Source: Cristatella mucedo
Lineage: Eukaryota > Bryozoa > Phylactolaemata > Cristatellidae
Length of the DNA stretch: 64,000 nt
Direction: 5' to 3'
NCBI GenBank assembly: GCA_009760855.2
Contig: WPIO01000009.1
Location: 9,077,501-9,141,500 of the forward strand
Shown here: positions 10,654 to 20,900 of the stretch, one piece after another
Position numbering within the stretch: position 1 is the first letter of the stretch
How the letters are laid out: every line of letters begins with the position of its first letter
Notes under the pieces: generated by a model
Seen by the model: the letters and a program-made list of their open reading frames with translations, nothing else
The model's database searches: none
What the model was told of the DNA's origin: nothing
Position numbers and translations under genes: made by a program

Positions 10654-10720
10654 ACCGCACCCGCAGAGAACTAAATCTTCTCTTAGTAGGCACCTTAAAT
10701 ATGCTGAAAGGAAGCATGTC
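10654..10720 (-). repeat. LINE A-type 3' tail, antisense, degraded
   Basis: GCAGAGAACTAAATCTTCTC and TAGTAGGCACCTTAAATATG correspond to the antisense tail pattern of LINE A. Confidence 0.75.
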
Positions 10721-10744
10721 AATAGATTGTGATAACACGCACAA

Positions 10745-10811
10745 TTTTAGATTGAGAGAGGGGCAGAGAGAATAGGAGAGGGTGAGAGAGAGGGGGAGGG
10801 AGAAAGAGAGG

Positions 10812-10844
<33 letters not shown>

Positions 10845-10880
10845 CAAGAGCGAGAGAGAGCAAGAGCGAGAGAGAGAAAC
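10745..10880. repeat. (GA)n polypurine tract
   Basis: Interrupted GA/GGGA tract of about 135 bp with a pure run at 10815-10845. Confidence 0.95.
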
Positions 10881-11175
10881 TATTTTTCTGTTTGTGGTGC
10901 TGTTCATTCATTGCACACCATCCTCGTCTGCAGAGATGGAGAATCGGCGAGCAGATAAAACCTTTATGTTCATTAGAGGCATTACCAGAGTAAGAGAAAC
11001 CAGTGGTGCTATGGAAAGCATGATTATGAAGTACTTTTGATAGCCAGGATTGCTGAATAGAATGAAGAGAACCACAAGCTAGTGACAGAACCTTGAGGTT
11101 GTCGAAGATACCCTGCTTGATAGAGAGCCAGTGCAAATTGGTGCGAAGTGGCATACTGTGGCAATTACAAGTGTT
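10881..11175 (-). pseudogene. LINE C-terminal fragment
   Basis: Minus-strand translation includes RTNLHWLSIKQGIFDNLKVL, matching the CR1/L2 C-terminal pattern HWLPVKQRIDFKV. It is followed by a diverged tail and is 5'-truncated. It lies just downstream, in its own sense, of another LINE A 3' tail, so two insertions are stacked. Confidence 0.82.
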
Positions 11176-11600
11176 GTAATCATAATAATACATTTGATAA
11201 AGCGCGTTCTGAGAACTCAATCTCTTTCCAGGCGCTTTAAATTTGCTGCAAAGAAAGCACAATCGAATGGTTAGTGCTAGCATGCTTAATAAACAACAAA
11301 AATAGCATGGTTATGGGTGACATGCACAGGATCAGCCTGCAAGTATGATTAGTGGCAGTGTCAGTACGCATAAGCACATAAAAGTGAAATCGCAGGAATC
11401 CACTAAGTACTGTCATAAATAGATGCATTTTTAGTTTCTTTTTAAATGTGGACAAGTCAGGAGATGTCTTGATGCAAGTCAGAAGTGAGTTTGAGGCTTT
11501 GAGAGCATACAAACTAAAGACACTGCTCGACAGGATTTGAGGTTTGTACAAGGTATAGGTAGGCAATTAGATTCCGAAAAGCGGGTGGTACGATGCTCAG
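11176..11600 (-). pseudogene. LINE A C-terminus and 3' UTR/tail
   Basis: A minus-strand frame of 109 codons (11566-11237) contains SLYALKASNSLLTCIKTSPD and STFKKKLKMHLF, the end of the LINE ORF, followed by the 3' UTR and an antisense tail to about 11180 (TTTGATAAAGCGCGTTCTG). The 3' UTR carries GACATGCACAGGATCAGC-like words shared with 26.8, 31.5 and 58.2 kb. Confidence 0.88.
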
Positions 11601-11639
11601 CTAAGTCGGGGAGTAGATCAAATAGGTAGGCTGGAGCCC

Positions 11640-12115
11640 ATAACTAGTAAGTTGGTTTTATCATCATTCAATTTAAGAAAAATTGCTGCCATTCATGTGC
11701 GGATATCATCAATACATGCAGAATAGAGTTGAGAGAATTCGACGTGCATGAGGGCTGGGAGGGATCAAAGCAAAGGTACAACTGAGTGTCATCTGCATAG
11801 AAGTGAAAGCCTAGATTGTGCCTGGCAATCACATCGGCAAGAGGGGGGTATAAACCATGAAAATAACAGAACCAAACACGGAGCCATGATGTAGCCCATA
11901 TTTCAGAGGTTCCTCGGATGATCTTTGTCTATTCACGTCATTACTCTGGAGTCTCCCACTGAGATTGGAGACTGGAGCCATTGCAATGCAGCGCCAGTGA
12001 TGCCTAGGCGAGATGAGAGGCGCTCAAGAAGGTCTTGACTTGGTGATCGATGTTATCAAAAGCTACGGAAAGATCGAGCAAAACAAGCAAAGATACTTGA
12101 CCTAAGACTTGGCTA
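11640..12115 (-). pseudogene. LINE reverse transcriptase core, broken
   Basis: On the minus strand near 12070-12110 the translation is LLVLLDLSVAFDNIDHQVKT, then a frame break. Near 11760-11812 it is GFHFYADDTQLYLCFDP, containing the catalytic YADD box. Both RT motifs are recognisable but separated by stops and shifts. With the block below it, this is one antisense LINE A copy spanning about 12.1 to 11.18 kb. Confidence 0.93.
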
Positions 12116-12117
12116 GT

Positions 12118-12275
12118 TTAGCTGTGCACTTTATCAAGTGCATTATTATTATTATTATTACTATTATTATTTGCTTGCTGGTGCAGGCTGCTAACACTGC
12201 GGATATTTTAACGAACTAATTGAAATGCTTTCATTCCAGCATATAAAAAGTGCCTAGACAGAGATTGAGTTGGTG
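12118..12275 (+). repeat. LINE A tail fragments
   Basis: CACTTTATCAAGTGCATT followed by (ATT)6 at 12126-12170, and AAGTGCCTAGACAGAGATTG at 12249, are sense-strand pieces of the LINE A terminus in rearranged order. Confidence 0.7.
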
Positions 12276-12544
12276 CTTTGAGATTTAGAAAAAGAAGAGA
12301 TTTAGTAGAGCAATGCCCGCGATTTCAAAGTAAGACGATTAGCGCTTCGTTTGTCTCCGTCTTTATCTGTGTCAGCCTACGTCTCTGCTTTTGTTTTTGT
12401 CTGTGTCCAGTCTCTCTTTCTATGTATTTATTTGTCTTTCTTTCTGCTTTAGTCTCTACATGTCTCACTCTTCTTACCTTAATAGAGATATTTTTGCATG
12501 TAGTTGATCAAGAAATAGTTCCAGATGTCACCCGATTAAAAATA
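12276..12544. other. Unassigned, T-rich decayed (TCTG) sequence
   Basis: CTCTG/TTTGTC-rich stretch at 12340-12460 that looks like an old TCTGTC array. No gene. Confidence 0.45.
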
Positions 12545-12705
12545 GGTTAGCTGATTCAATGACCTCACGTGTGGAGGGGGTAGAAAAGCCTTAATGGCGA
12601 TCAATACCGCTTGCAGTGGAAATAAAGATCACCCATTACAGGGCTTGTACCCACGACTTGGATCGTGAAGAGCTTAAGTGGCAGAATCGCACTGGTTCAA
12701 CCAAG
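12545..12705 (-). repeat. SINE S1, antisense
   Basis: GGTTAGCTGATTCAATGACC, CCGCTTGCAGTGGAAATAAA and ACCCACGACTTGGATCGTGA are the reverse complement of the S1 body, box B region and tRNA arm. The antisense box B is degraded. Confidence 0.85.
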
Positions 12706-12802
12706 ACTATTATAACACCTCGGAAGCCTATCTAGCGCGACAACATTCGAGTGGGAGGCCTCTCCTTGTGGGGGAAGACCAGTTGCCATTTTTGGACCAC
12801 CC

Positions 12803-12995
12803 TTAATAACAATAATAATGATACATTTTCTATAGCACCCTCAGAGAACTTAATCTATTTCAAGGCAATCTACGTTTGCTGTAAAGGAAGCACGGTCGAA
12901 TTGTTAGCGGTAGCGTGCTCAATGAGCAGCAAACGTAATCATAGAGTTGAGCATGCCCAAAGGTCAGCCCAGGGTCAGCGTGCAAGTATGGTCAG
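12803..12995 (-). repeat. LINE A 3' UTR and tail, antisense
   Basis: Starts AATAACAATAATAATGATAC, then CCCTCAGAGAACTTAATCTA, GCAAACG and the CAGGGTCAGCGTGCAAGTA-like 3' UTR words. 5'-truncated copy. Confidence 0.87.
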
Positions 12996-12999
12996 TGGC

Positions 13000-13480
13000 A
13001 GCATGCGCGGGCTCCTCCTCCTCCAGTCTTGACGCCAAGCTGCGGTACTGCGGAGCATTCGTGTAAGATTAGCTTCAATTAACCGGCGGAAATTTCTACA
13101 GCAAGCAGGATTTGAACGTGGAATCTCAAGGCAATGAATTCGCGACTCTACTAACTGCTTGTCCACGGGGACGTAGATTTACGATCGAAGTCGGCGAAGC
13201 CATGTTGTCGAGCCGTCTAATCGATTTTAGGTCAAAGGCACAATGCATAAATCCATCCGTTCGCCAACTTTCTCCCGACCGATGCTGCGTAAGTGAGCGT
13301 GATGAAAAACAAAACAAAGAATAGTTTTGATACGCAAGCTGAGAGCTCAGCTGACTGTCGCTGCATTCGATGGAGACTAGCCTCGAGGCATGACATCTGG
13401 AGTTTGCCTAGCGATTGGAGCTAGAAAACGAGATGCAAACTATTTCAGACAGCTGTGTTGGCAGTAACGCGTTCGTCAAA
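13000..13480. other. Unassigned sequence
   Basis: Mixed composition. Bases 13090-13170 resemble an antisense box B context (AGGATTTGAACGTGGAATCT), possibly a very old tRNA-related SINE, but the match is too weak to call. Confidence 0.35.
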
Positions 13481-13862
13481 GTTATGGCGCCTCACCCGGT
13501 CGCAGGGCGTGCGTCGCGCGTAGCATCAGAGCCCAGTGACTAGCGCTTCGGCGAGAGGCAGCGATCGAGCAACCAAGGTGGCAAGGTCGATTGACGCGAC
13601 TCTCAGACAGCGAACGAGCGAAGGCGACCGGCGAAGCCACTTCTTGCGCGCGACCGAGCATCCTGGTCTCTCAATCACGAGCTCGCCGTCTGATCCCGTC
13701 GCGCTTTCTTGTGCGTCAAGGACGAATCGGCAGTCGCTTTCGGGTACGGGCGCCGGCGACAACCCACCCCCTTCGCTTCGCGCCCAAGGGCGCGCACGTG
13801 GAACAAAGCCAGTCTGACTGTGGCGGGTCTGAGGCAGTCGGCGAAATTGAAATCCAAGCTGC
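13481..13862. other. CpG-rich GC block
   Basis: Dense CpG with overlapping ORFs on both strands and no domain. Not assigned. Confidence 0.45.
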
Positions 13863-13869
13863 AATGTAA

Positions 13870-14165
13870 TGCAACGCATCTCCGTCTGTCACTTCACACA
13901 CGGCCAAAAAGACCACGTTCTGCTGGAGAGCGTTCCATAGCGCGCTCAAGGGCTAAGCGGCTTTCGGTACGCACGCAGTAGCCAGCAGACTTCATCTCAC
14001 GCGAAAACGAGAGAGAGTGAGAAGCACGCTGGGTCGGGAGGGCATTTTAGGTAGTGAGCAGCATGGAAGTAGCAGCTCAGGACCGCTGAAAAGGAAGGAT
14101 GTGACGCGGTCAGCAGCAGGAGAGTAGACGTCGCTGCGTAAAAATTGCGGCAGCGAGTTCCGCCG
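13870..14165 (-). repeat. LINE B 3' end, antisense
   Basis: CATCTCCGTCTGTCACTTCA, AAGCGGCTTTCGGTACGCAC, GTAGCAGCTCAGGACCGCTG and GCGGCAGCGAGTTCCGCCGC follow the same order as the LINE B copies at 17.8, 51.2 and 57.3 kb. The copy has picked up G/C substitutions relative to them, matching its GC-rich surroundings. Confidence 0.85.
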
Positions 14166-14354
14166 CGGAGGAGCAGCAGCAGCAGAGCGAAACCTTGTGT
14201 TGCCAGCGGTCTATGACGTCTATCGTCTTTTTATCCCGAAGAGTCACGAGCTACGGCTGCAGCCCGCGACTTTTACCGCAGCAGCAGCCCTGCGCTGCTG
14301 CTGCTGCTGCTGCGGTACGAATGCAACTGATGAGACGCGCGTGCGCTTCTGCCG

Positions 14355-14573
14355 CGGTCGGTCGGTCGGACGGACGGTCGGTCGGTCGGTCGGTCGGACG
14401 GTCGGTCGGTCGGTCGGACGGTCGGTCGGTCGGTCGGTCGGACGGTCGGTCGGTCGGTCGGTCGGTCGGTCGGTCGGTCGGTCGGTCGGTCGGTCGGTCG
14501 GTCGGTCGGTCGGTCGGTCGGTCGGTCGGTCGGTCGGTCGGTCGGTCGGTCGGTCGGTCGGTCGGTCGGTCGA
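14355..14573. repeat. (GGTC)n tetranucleotide array with GGAC variants
   Basis: About 54 tetramers. The first third carries GGAC variant units at irregular 12-20 bp spacing; the rest is pure. A tetramer cycles every four codons, so all frames read as Arg-Ser-Val-Gly or Pro-Thr-Asp-Arg repeats. Confidence 0.97.
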
Positions 14574-14821
14574 CGTCGCGCAATTCTACGCGCGTCCACG
14601 TGAGCTCGAGCGCGCACGCGAAGCTGTCTCGCTCCCGAGTTTCGCTGACCACCAGTCCCGGTGCGCCCGATTTGAAGGCATCGGAAGGCATCAGAAGGCG
14701 AACGTTGCACGGAGCTCTGTCGCGCGTTCGCCGGCGGCCGCGCGCGCGGCGAACCGCGGAGTGCCCCGCCGCCGAGACGCTCGATCGCCGATCGGCGGCG
14801 AGAGCGAGCCCGTCGCTGCGA

Positions 14822-14851
14822 CGGCGCTGCGCCGCCGACGGCGCAGCGCCG
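14822..14851. repeat. Perfect GC hairpin, 13-bp arms, 4-nt loop
   Basis: CGGCGCTGCGCCG (14822-14834) pairs exactly with CGGCGCAGCGCCG (14839-14851) around CCGA. Confidence 0.93.
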
Positions 14852-15200
14852 ACTCGGCCGCGCGGTAGAGCGCTCCCTTGGGCCAGTCGCTCGGAAATAC
14901 CGCGCCGCGGCGCGGCGCCGCACGTCGAGATTCCACGCAGCTATACGAACCGCCGCGCTGTCGGCTTGCGACGAACGGTCGGACGCGCTTCCAATGCGCG
15001 TGCAAGTGGAAATTCCGTGAGCGCGGATAAGTCTTCGAGTATAAGTCGCGGTAATAACGAAACCGATACGCACCGCGGGGGACTCAAGCCCGTGCGTCGC
15101 GAAGCGCACAGGTTTCATTCAGCTTCGAGTGTCGAAAATCGGACAGGTGAGGTTCAAGTGGAAGCTGCGTACAAATTGACGAACGCATAGCTCCGCCGGC

Positions 15201-15610
15201 GGCCTTTTGATGACTAAGTACGCAGTGAAATTCACGCGACTCAGCCTTTGCACTGAGTCGCTTGACGAGCTCGTCAAGTTTCGATTTCAACGGCAATTCA
15301 AGGGCCCTCGATGCAATTTCTAAGCAGCGAAGCTCATAACGCACGCCGAAACGATTGAACTAGGTTTAATGGGCGCGTCGATTTTAAAATGAGCGATCGA
15401 AATTAACTGTGCAGCTTCGCTGTTTTCAAGAGATTTCTTCGGCGCAACATTACGACGCTAAATGCAGATTTTTCATCCGTGAAGGAATTATTGACGCTCA
15501 TGACTTTTTAGATGCACGGTTAGAACTCGAGAGCCGCTGAAAATATGTCCGCGTTCGAAATACCACGCTGCGCCTACTTACTTCGCGTACTGCAGCACCG
15601 GTAGAGTAAA
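15201..15610. other. Unassigned sequence
   Basis: Mixed GC sequence with a short inverted repeat (CTTGACGAGCTCGTCAAG, 15261-15278, an 18-bp perfect palindrome). No exon recognised. Confidence 0.4.
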
Positions 15611-15810
15611 GCAAGGAACGGTCAAGGTGGATTCAACAGCCTAATTTGTATAGCGGCCGAAGAGCGTTGACCCTGGTGCCTGTCACTCCCGCTTGCAGTG
15701 GGCCATGAGTAATGGTCAACTGCGGAACTCAAATGAGCGACCGGAGTCATTAGGTGCAGTCGCCCTGCCGCTCGGCTAAGACCCAGCCAGGGCTCGGTAT
15801 CCACGATGTG
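15611..15810 (-). repeat. Probable degraded SINE S1, antisense
   Basis: GATTCAACAGCCTAATTTGT, GGCCGAAGAGCGTT and CCGCTTGCAGTGGGCCATGA match the S1 antisense body. The tRNA head is poorly preserved. Confidence 0.6.
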
Positions 15811-16380
15811 AATATCTATGCGCATGCGCACGTTCTATGATTTACGATTGGTTTACCGCACGTCTTCAAAAAGCAAGACGAGATCGCGCAACTCTATCTG
15901 ATGTCTTTTAATGCTTTCTGGAGTAGTTTTTGGTGCAAATTCCGAATGCTTCCGCTCGCTCGTGCTCTAACCAGCAGCAGCCATCTTGCGCTCATCTTAC
16001 GGACTTCAGGTCGTGTGCTATAAATACATTCGGACGTAATTACTTTCGGACTCGACTCTCCAAGAAAGTCCTTTCCGCAAAGTGTATTATTTGAGACGGA
16101 TCAAAACGCCTTGCACGTGACATTGAGCATGTTGTTCACTTTAGCAACCGGCTTACCTCATTTGCAGTCAGTTATTCCCCCCCCCCCCCCAGAAAGCCGG
16201 GGAGGGGAGAGGCTGGCCAAAATGGATGGTGCCCGCCGGTCAGGGATCGGCCAAAGCCCTGCGGCCATTTTGAAGGTGCTCTTGTTTATCGCGTACTGCT
16301 GGTGCAGCGACTGGCACGAGTTAAAAAGTCAGCAAGGGAAGCAGAATGCACCGAAACGTTACTTTTAGCCCGCCGCGTTC
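15811..16380. other. Unassigned sequence
   Basis: No repeat family or exon recognised. A poly-C run of about 13 lies at 16177-16190. Confidence 0.4.
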
Positions 16381-17800
16381 GAGCTACAATCCCCCGCCTC
16401 CATTTTATGGGCCAGAAGGCCGCCGCCGCCGCCGCCGCCGCTCGCGAGCTCCGAGCTTCGGGATCGCGGCGTGACGCGACGCGATCGAGAGTCGGCGGCT
16501 GCTGTAGCTTAATTAAATGGCGAAATCGAGTAGCGCCAAGCAGCTGCGTCTGAGCGTCCTTTATGGTTCATTATCGTTGCGTCTCTACTCACTCTCTGCC
16601 CCGCTTTCTCTCCTTCATCTTGCTCACCTCACTCAGCTTGCGAGCGACGTTCGCTAATTACCGAGCGAGAGCCCCGGAGTGAAAGCGCGCTTCGCCGCCG
16701 CGAAGCAGGTGACACTCGCGGCGGAGCGACAACATTGGCGCCGAAGTAGCGCCGATGCTAGATACACGCCCAGACAGCGCCCAACCGGCCGGTATCTAAC
16801 TTAGACGAGCTAAGCGAATTAAGTCTTAAAAACAGCGAGAGCTCGCTCGCGCCTCGCCGCCGCACCGCGCGCGGCGCTCCGGGCGTGGCTGCGCGACCGC
16901 TTTACCGCCGGGTCATCGCCGAAAACAGCTTGGAAAAGACATTCGCTATTAAAGCGATAAATTAGTCGCGCGAGAGAGAGCACCGGCGGCAACAGCCGCG
17001 CGCTGCCGCCGCCGCGGCCAGTTAGCGAACCGGCCGCCGGTGCCGCACGCGGCGGTCGGAGATTCGCGGAAATTCTCGAAAAATGAATTCATCTGCAGCC
17101 AGAGGAATTTCTCGTCCGTCGGTCCGTCCGTCGGTCCGTCCGTCCGTCCGTCGCAGCCGCGAGGGCTGCCGCAGACGCCGGGCGTTCGCGCTGCGACCGC
17201 CGCGCGCGTCCTCGCAGACCGGCTCTCGCCGCCCGGTTTAATGGCAAATGCAGGGCTGTGCATGACTCAGCGGCTACGCGTCGGAGGGCGGCGGCGCCGA
17301 AGGAAGGCGATTTCCGCACCCTGGTCGGCAGCTTGCCGGCCGCACCGCACCACCGCAGAGTAAACAGGCTCTCAGGCTCTCTGCCGGCGACCTAAATAGC
17401 GACGACGCAAAGCAGTCGCAACGCGCACCCGCCGCTCACAGAGCGCTTGCGCTCGCGCGCGCGTCGAGAATGTCATGTCGCACCGCTCGACCGTCGCACG
17501 ATCGACAGCCCGGTCGATCACCGCACGGAGCTCGCTGCTGAAAAAACGAAAGACCCGGATGTGCAGTGGCTCGTGCAACAACGAACGCGCTTCCTTCGCG
17601 CGCGCGCGCGACCCGCTCGACGCTAGCTATGGGCGAGACGCGTGAATCGCCGCGGCTGCGGCGGCGAAGACTCCCGACGGGAGGCCCGACACCGCCTCGC
17701 GGCGGCCGGCGACGTCGGGCTTCGACGGCTCGAGCTATAGCTCGCTGTCGTGGTCGCCAGTGCACTCGGCCGAATGTCGTGTCGCACGCACGGGAAGCAC
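16381..17800. other. CpG-rich GC block
   Basis: Contains a GCC run at 16421-16440 and a (GTCC)n run at 17112-17153. ORFs are dense on both strands with no domain, signal peptide or splice structure. Possible CpG island. Confidence 0.45.
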
Positions 17801-17834
17801 TTTTCAGTTGGTTCGCTGCAAACTCCGCAAACTT

Positions 17835-18150
17835 TGAGCATGTATCTGTATCTCCGTCTGTAACTCCAGAAAGTCATAAAGACCATGTGGGTGTTACGCA
17901 AGAGAGTTTTGTATGGCGCACTTACAGCCTAAGCGGCTTTCGGTACGCATTCGGTAGCCAACAGACTTCGTCTCACGCAACAAAGAGAAAGTGGGAAGCA
18001 TAGCAGAGTCAGGAGAGCAGTTGAGGTAGTGAGTAGCATAGAAGTAGCAGCTCAGGACCGCTGAAAAGGATGTGCCATAGTCGGAGATAGTTGGAGTTCA
18101 TAGTAGGAGAGTAGTTGTCGTTGCGTAAGCATCGCCGCGTTCGTCCGCCG
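17835..18150 (-). repeat. LINE B 3' end, antisense
   Basis: ATGTATCTGTATCTCCGTCT, GTAACTCCAGAAAGTCATAA, AGCGGCTTTCGGTACGCATT and GCAGCTCAGGACCGCTGAAA are in the standard LINE B antisense order. It is truncated into GC-rich DNA at about 18.15 kb. Confidence 0.9.
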
Positions 18151-18980
18151 ATGGCCGAGATAGTAGCAGTAGATGGCATGCGGCATAGATGGCAGCAGTC
18201 TTCCCGAGCGCCTCAGCGGCGGCGCCTTCCAAACCACTTTTCCGGCCGCGCGCGAAAGCGACCGGTGCATTCCGATCTCCTCCGGCTGCCACAAGTCCGA
18301 GCAAAGTTCTGGAAGCGCGCGGCAGAGTCGTTGCTCGCCGCATCTCGCTCGCGCGCTACGAGAGCCTCCGGAGCCGCCCGCGCGGTCTCCGACCGACTTC
18401 CGCCGCGGCGACTCGGTGCTCGCAATGCAATCGTCCGCCACATCGCCGCTGACCGGTCGCGTCTCGCAAAGCGAGCGGAGACGACGGGAAGAGCGGGTCT
18501 GCGGTTGGCGCAGGCACCGCTTCAGAGAAGGCGCGCGCGAGCGCGCGCGAACGTAATAATTTAAGCAGCGGAAGCGGCGCCCTGAGCGCCGAGACGGCCC
18601 CGGCGCTTGCGCTGACCCGAGTGCTTTCGACGCCTGCTGCGCGCTTCCCCTTGTTAAAAAAAGGTCGCGGCTCCTGCTGCTGCGCCCCGTAGAGAACGCA
18701 GCGCGACAGCTTCGCCTGCTTTTGCTCCTCTTACAGGATACGGAAAGACCAAACGGAAGAGGTCGAGTTCTATGAGGGTGCCAAAAAAATTTCTCTTTAT
18801 TATTATTATTAGATTATAATTACTTTTCCTTGCGCTCCTTGCGCCAAAGCGCAGGCGAAAGACTCGGCTCGAGCGGGCCTAGCAGTCGACACGCGCACGA
18901 CAGCTTGTTCAGTTGATCGGGGCCAAAAGATCGGCGCTCGCTTCTGCTAGCAGGCAGGCTCATTCTACCGGAGTTCGCTC
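18151..18980. other. CpG-rich GC block and spacer
   Basis: CpG-dense to about 18620, then mixed sequence with a short (ATT)n at 18801-18812. No gene recognised. Confidence 0.45.
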
Positions 18981-18982
<2 letters not shown>

Positions 18983-19017
<35 letters not shown>

Positions 19018-19095
19018 TACATACATATATATGTATATATATATATACATATATGTGTGTGTGTATATATGTATATGTATATATATATGTGCGTG
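18983..19095. repeat. (TA)n/(TACA)n/(TG)n microsatellite
   Basis: Interrupted TA-rich dinucleotide array of about 110 bp. Confidence 0.96.
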
Positions 19096-20340
19096 TAATT
19101 TATAAATATATGTGAAGGTTTGCAGCCTCTGCGGGTGCAGATGGACTGAGGTCGGCCGCTCGTCACGCGACATCAGCGCGACGAACCGTTTTATGCGCAG
19201 TACTACGGTAGCAGTTCATAGGCGTCGCCACGAATTTACAAGGACCCAGACTCTTGACCTTGGCTGGTCTTTTAGGCTACGTCCATGGCGAGTCAGCAGC
19301 ACAGCCCCTTTCCCCGCCTTTGCGCCGCTCGGCGGACTCGCTAATGTCGCGCAGTAGCACAGCCGCGGCGCTGTTGCGCGACGCCACATCCGCGCCGCCC
19401 GCTAGCGATGCTATTTCAGACCGCGCCGCAGGCTTAGCCGCAAGCCGCGGTGCTTGAGCCGAGCTGCTTGCTCGCGCTTCCACAACCCTGGTGGCCTAAG
19501 CGTCAGAGCTGGCAGTTCCGGTAGCGCCATCTTCGTTTTCGTGCGCCAACCGATGGACCTTAACGGCTGACCGGTGGTATTTACAAATTAGAAGCCCGCG
19601 AAAAATATAGCCGATTCGCGCTCGGATTCCACTTCGGTTAATGAGTCGTTCCGGCGACTGCGGGCGCAGACGCTCGCTCTCGCTTCTCCAAAGCCATCGA
19701 GAATCTCCGCCGGCGCCAGGCAGCCTTCCGAATTAGTTCGTAGGGCGCTATGCAAACGCCTTATTATTAGCATCGCTGTTATCGTTATCAACTCGCCGCC
19801 GCCGCTGCCGCCGCCGCCGCCGCTCTGGCTCGTGCAGCGTGCAATCGGCCAGCTTAGGTCCCACGACGACTACGCCGTCGTCACACGTCGCCGTCTTGCG
19901 CTAGTCGCTCGATGAATGCGAGCAGGTGGTGCTGTAACGGCGGCGGAAGCGCCACGTGGCGGGGCGGCAGAGCGATTCGAGTTCTCGCGAGAGCGTAAAC
20001 TTGATGCATTTTCGGAAATCTTTTGGGCAAGGTCGGACAGACTCGCCGCCGCCGCGGCAGCCATGCGTTAGTAAGAGTCTCCGGCTCGTACGAGGCCGGC
20101 GCTCGGATCGAGTGCGCGAGTCCGCATTCGCCTGGAGTAAAGTCGCTGTTGCGCGTAAAATGCTACTGCTGTCGAAAAGTCTACGGGCGCTTGACGAAGT
20201 GGGCGAATTTGGCCTAATATGTCAGCGAGTAACGCCGCGTGAGATCGCGCGATTACGGAAAACTGTGCGGCCGACGTGTAATTTCTTTAATCGGTTGCTT
20301 AAACGCATCGCGTGAGCTGTCGGGGCTTAGAGTGCGGGCA
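19096..20340. other. GC-rich block
   Basis: GC and CpG rich with a CCG run at 19797-19823. No recognised exon, RNA gene or element. Confidence 0.4.
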
Positions 20341-20349
20341 GTTACAGTT

Positions 20350-20460
20350 ACCCCTGGGTCTTAGCTCACGGGGTAAGGAGTCCGTTCTTCACGACCTAGG
20401 TCTCGGGTTCGCGTCCTGCAGTGGGCAATAATTTCTGTTTATCTATCTATCTATTTATTC
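20350..20460 (+). repeat. SINE S1 head with (TATC)n 3' end
   Basis: TTAGCTCACGGGGTAAGG (box A-like) and GGGTTCGCGTCCTGCAGTGG (box B-like, close to GGTTCGNNTCC) are followed by GCAATAA and a CTAT run at about 20439-20456. Only the head and part of the body remain. Confidence 0.8.
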
Positions 20461-20735
20461 CGAGGTGGCTAGTGTGGCTATTGCATTGACACTCTTTACG
20501 TGAAGGAAATCGGATGCACGTGAAGGACATCGGCGGCTCTACGGTGTCTAGGTAGTCTCGCCTCTAGAAGGAGAATACTTTTTTCGAGACCAGCCGCAGC
20601 CATTAAATGGTCGCCCACTGTTCAGCTCGAAGCGACAAACAATTTTGCTGCAAAGCCAGTGCCAGACAGAAGATGCGACTTCCGGGGAGACGCGCGGATG
20701 CGAGGCTTAAGGAAGCCAGCCGCGGCGGTGGCGCT
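20461..20735. other. Unassigned spacer
   Basis: A short near-duplicate (CACGTGAAGGA-like words at about 20499 and 20517). Nothing else recognised. Confidence 0.35.
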
Positions 20736-20900
20736 CAAGAATTATAATAATATAATATAATTCATTTGTATAGCACCCCAAGAGAACTTAATCTCTATTC
20801 AGGCGATTTACATATGCCTCGGGGCTCGAGCCCACGACCTCAGCCAGACCTTGGCCGGGGCGAGCGCCTTAACCGCTGAACCAAACCAGCTCGGCAAGAA
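20736..20900 (-). repeat. SINE S2: tRNA head joined to LINE A-type tail
   Basis: On the minus strand the element starts GCCGAGCTGGTTTGGTTCAG (box A-like GGTTCAGCGGTTAAGG) and has box B-like GTGGGCTCGAGCCC about 45 bp later. It ends with GATTAAGTTCTCTTGGGGTG and CTATACAAATGAATTATA. The 3' segment resembles the LINE A terminus, as expected if LINE A enzymes mobilise it. Confidence 0.87.

Larger units (their letters stand above)
14166..15200. other. CpG-rich GC block
   Basis: Contains a GCT/GCA run at 14281-14315, the GGTC array and the 14822 hairpin. A long plus frame (14195-15190) exists only because the tetramer array and high GC lack stops. Confidence 0.5.

Noticed and set aside
14195-15190. 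331-codon plus frame through the GGTC array
   Set aside because: Half is the tetramer repeat and the rest is GC-rich with low stop density; the opposite strand is equally open.
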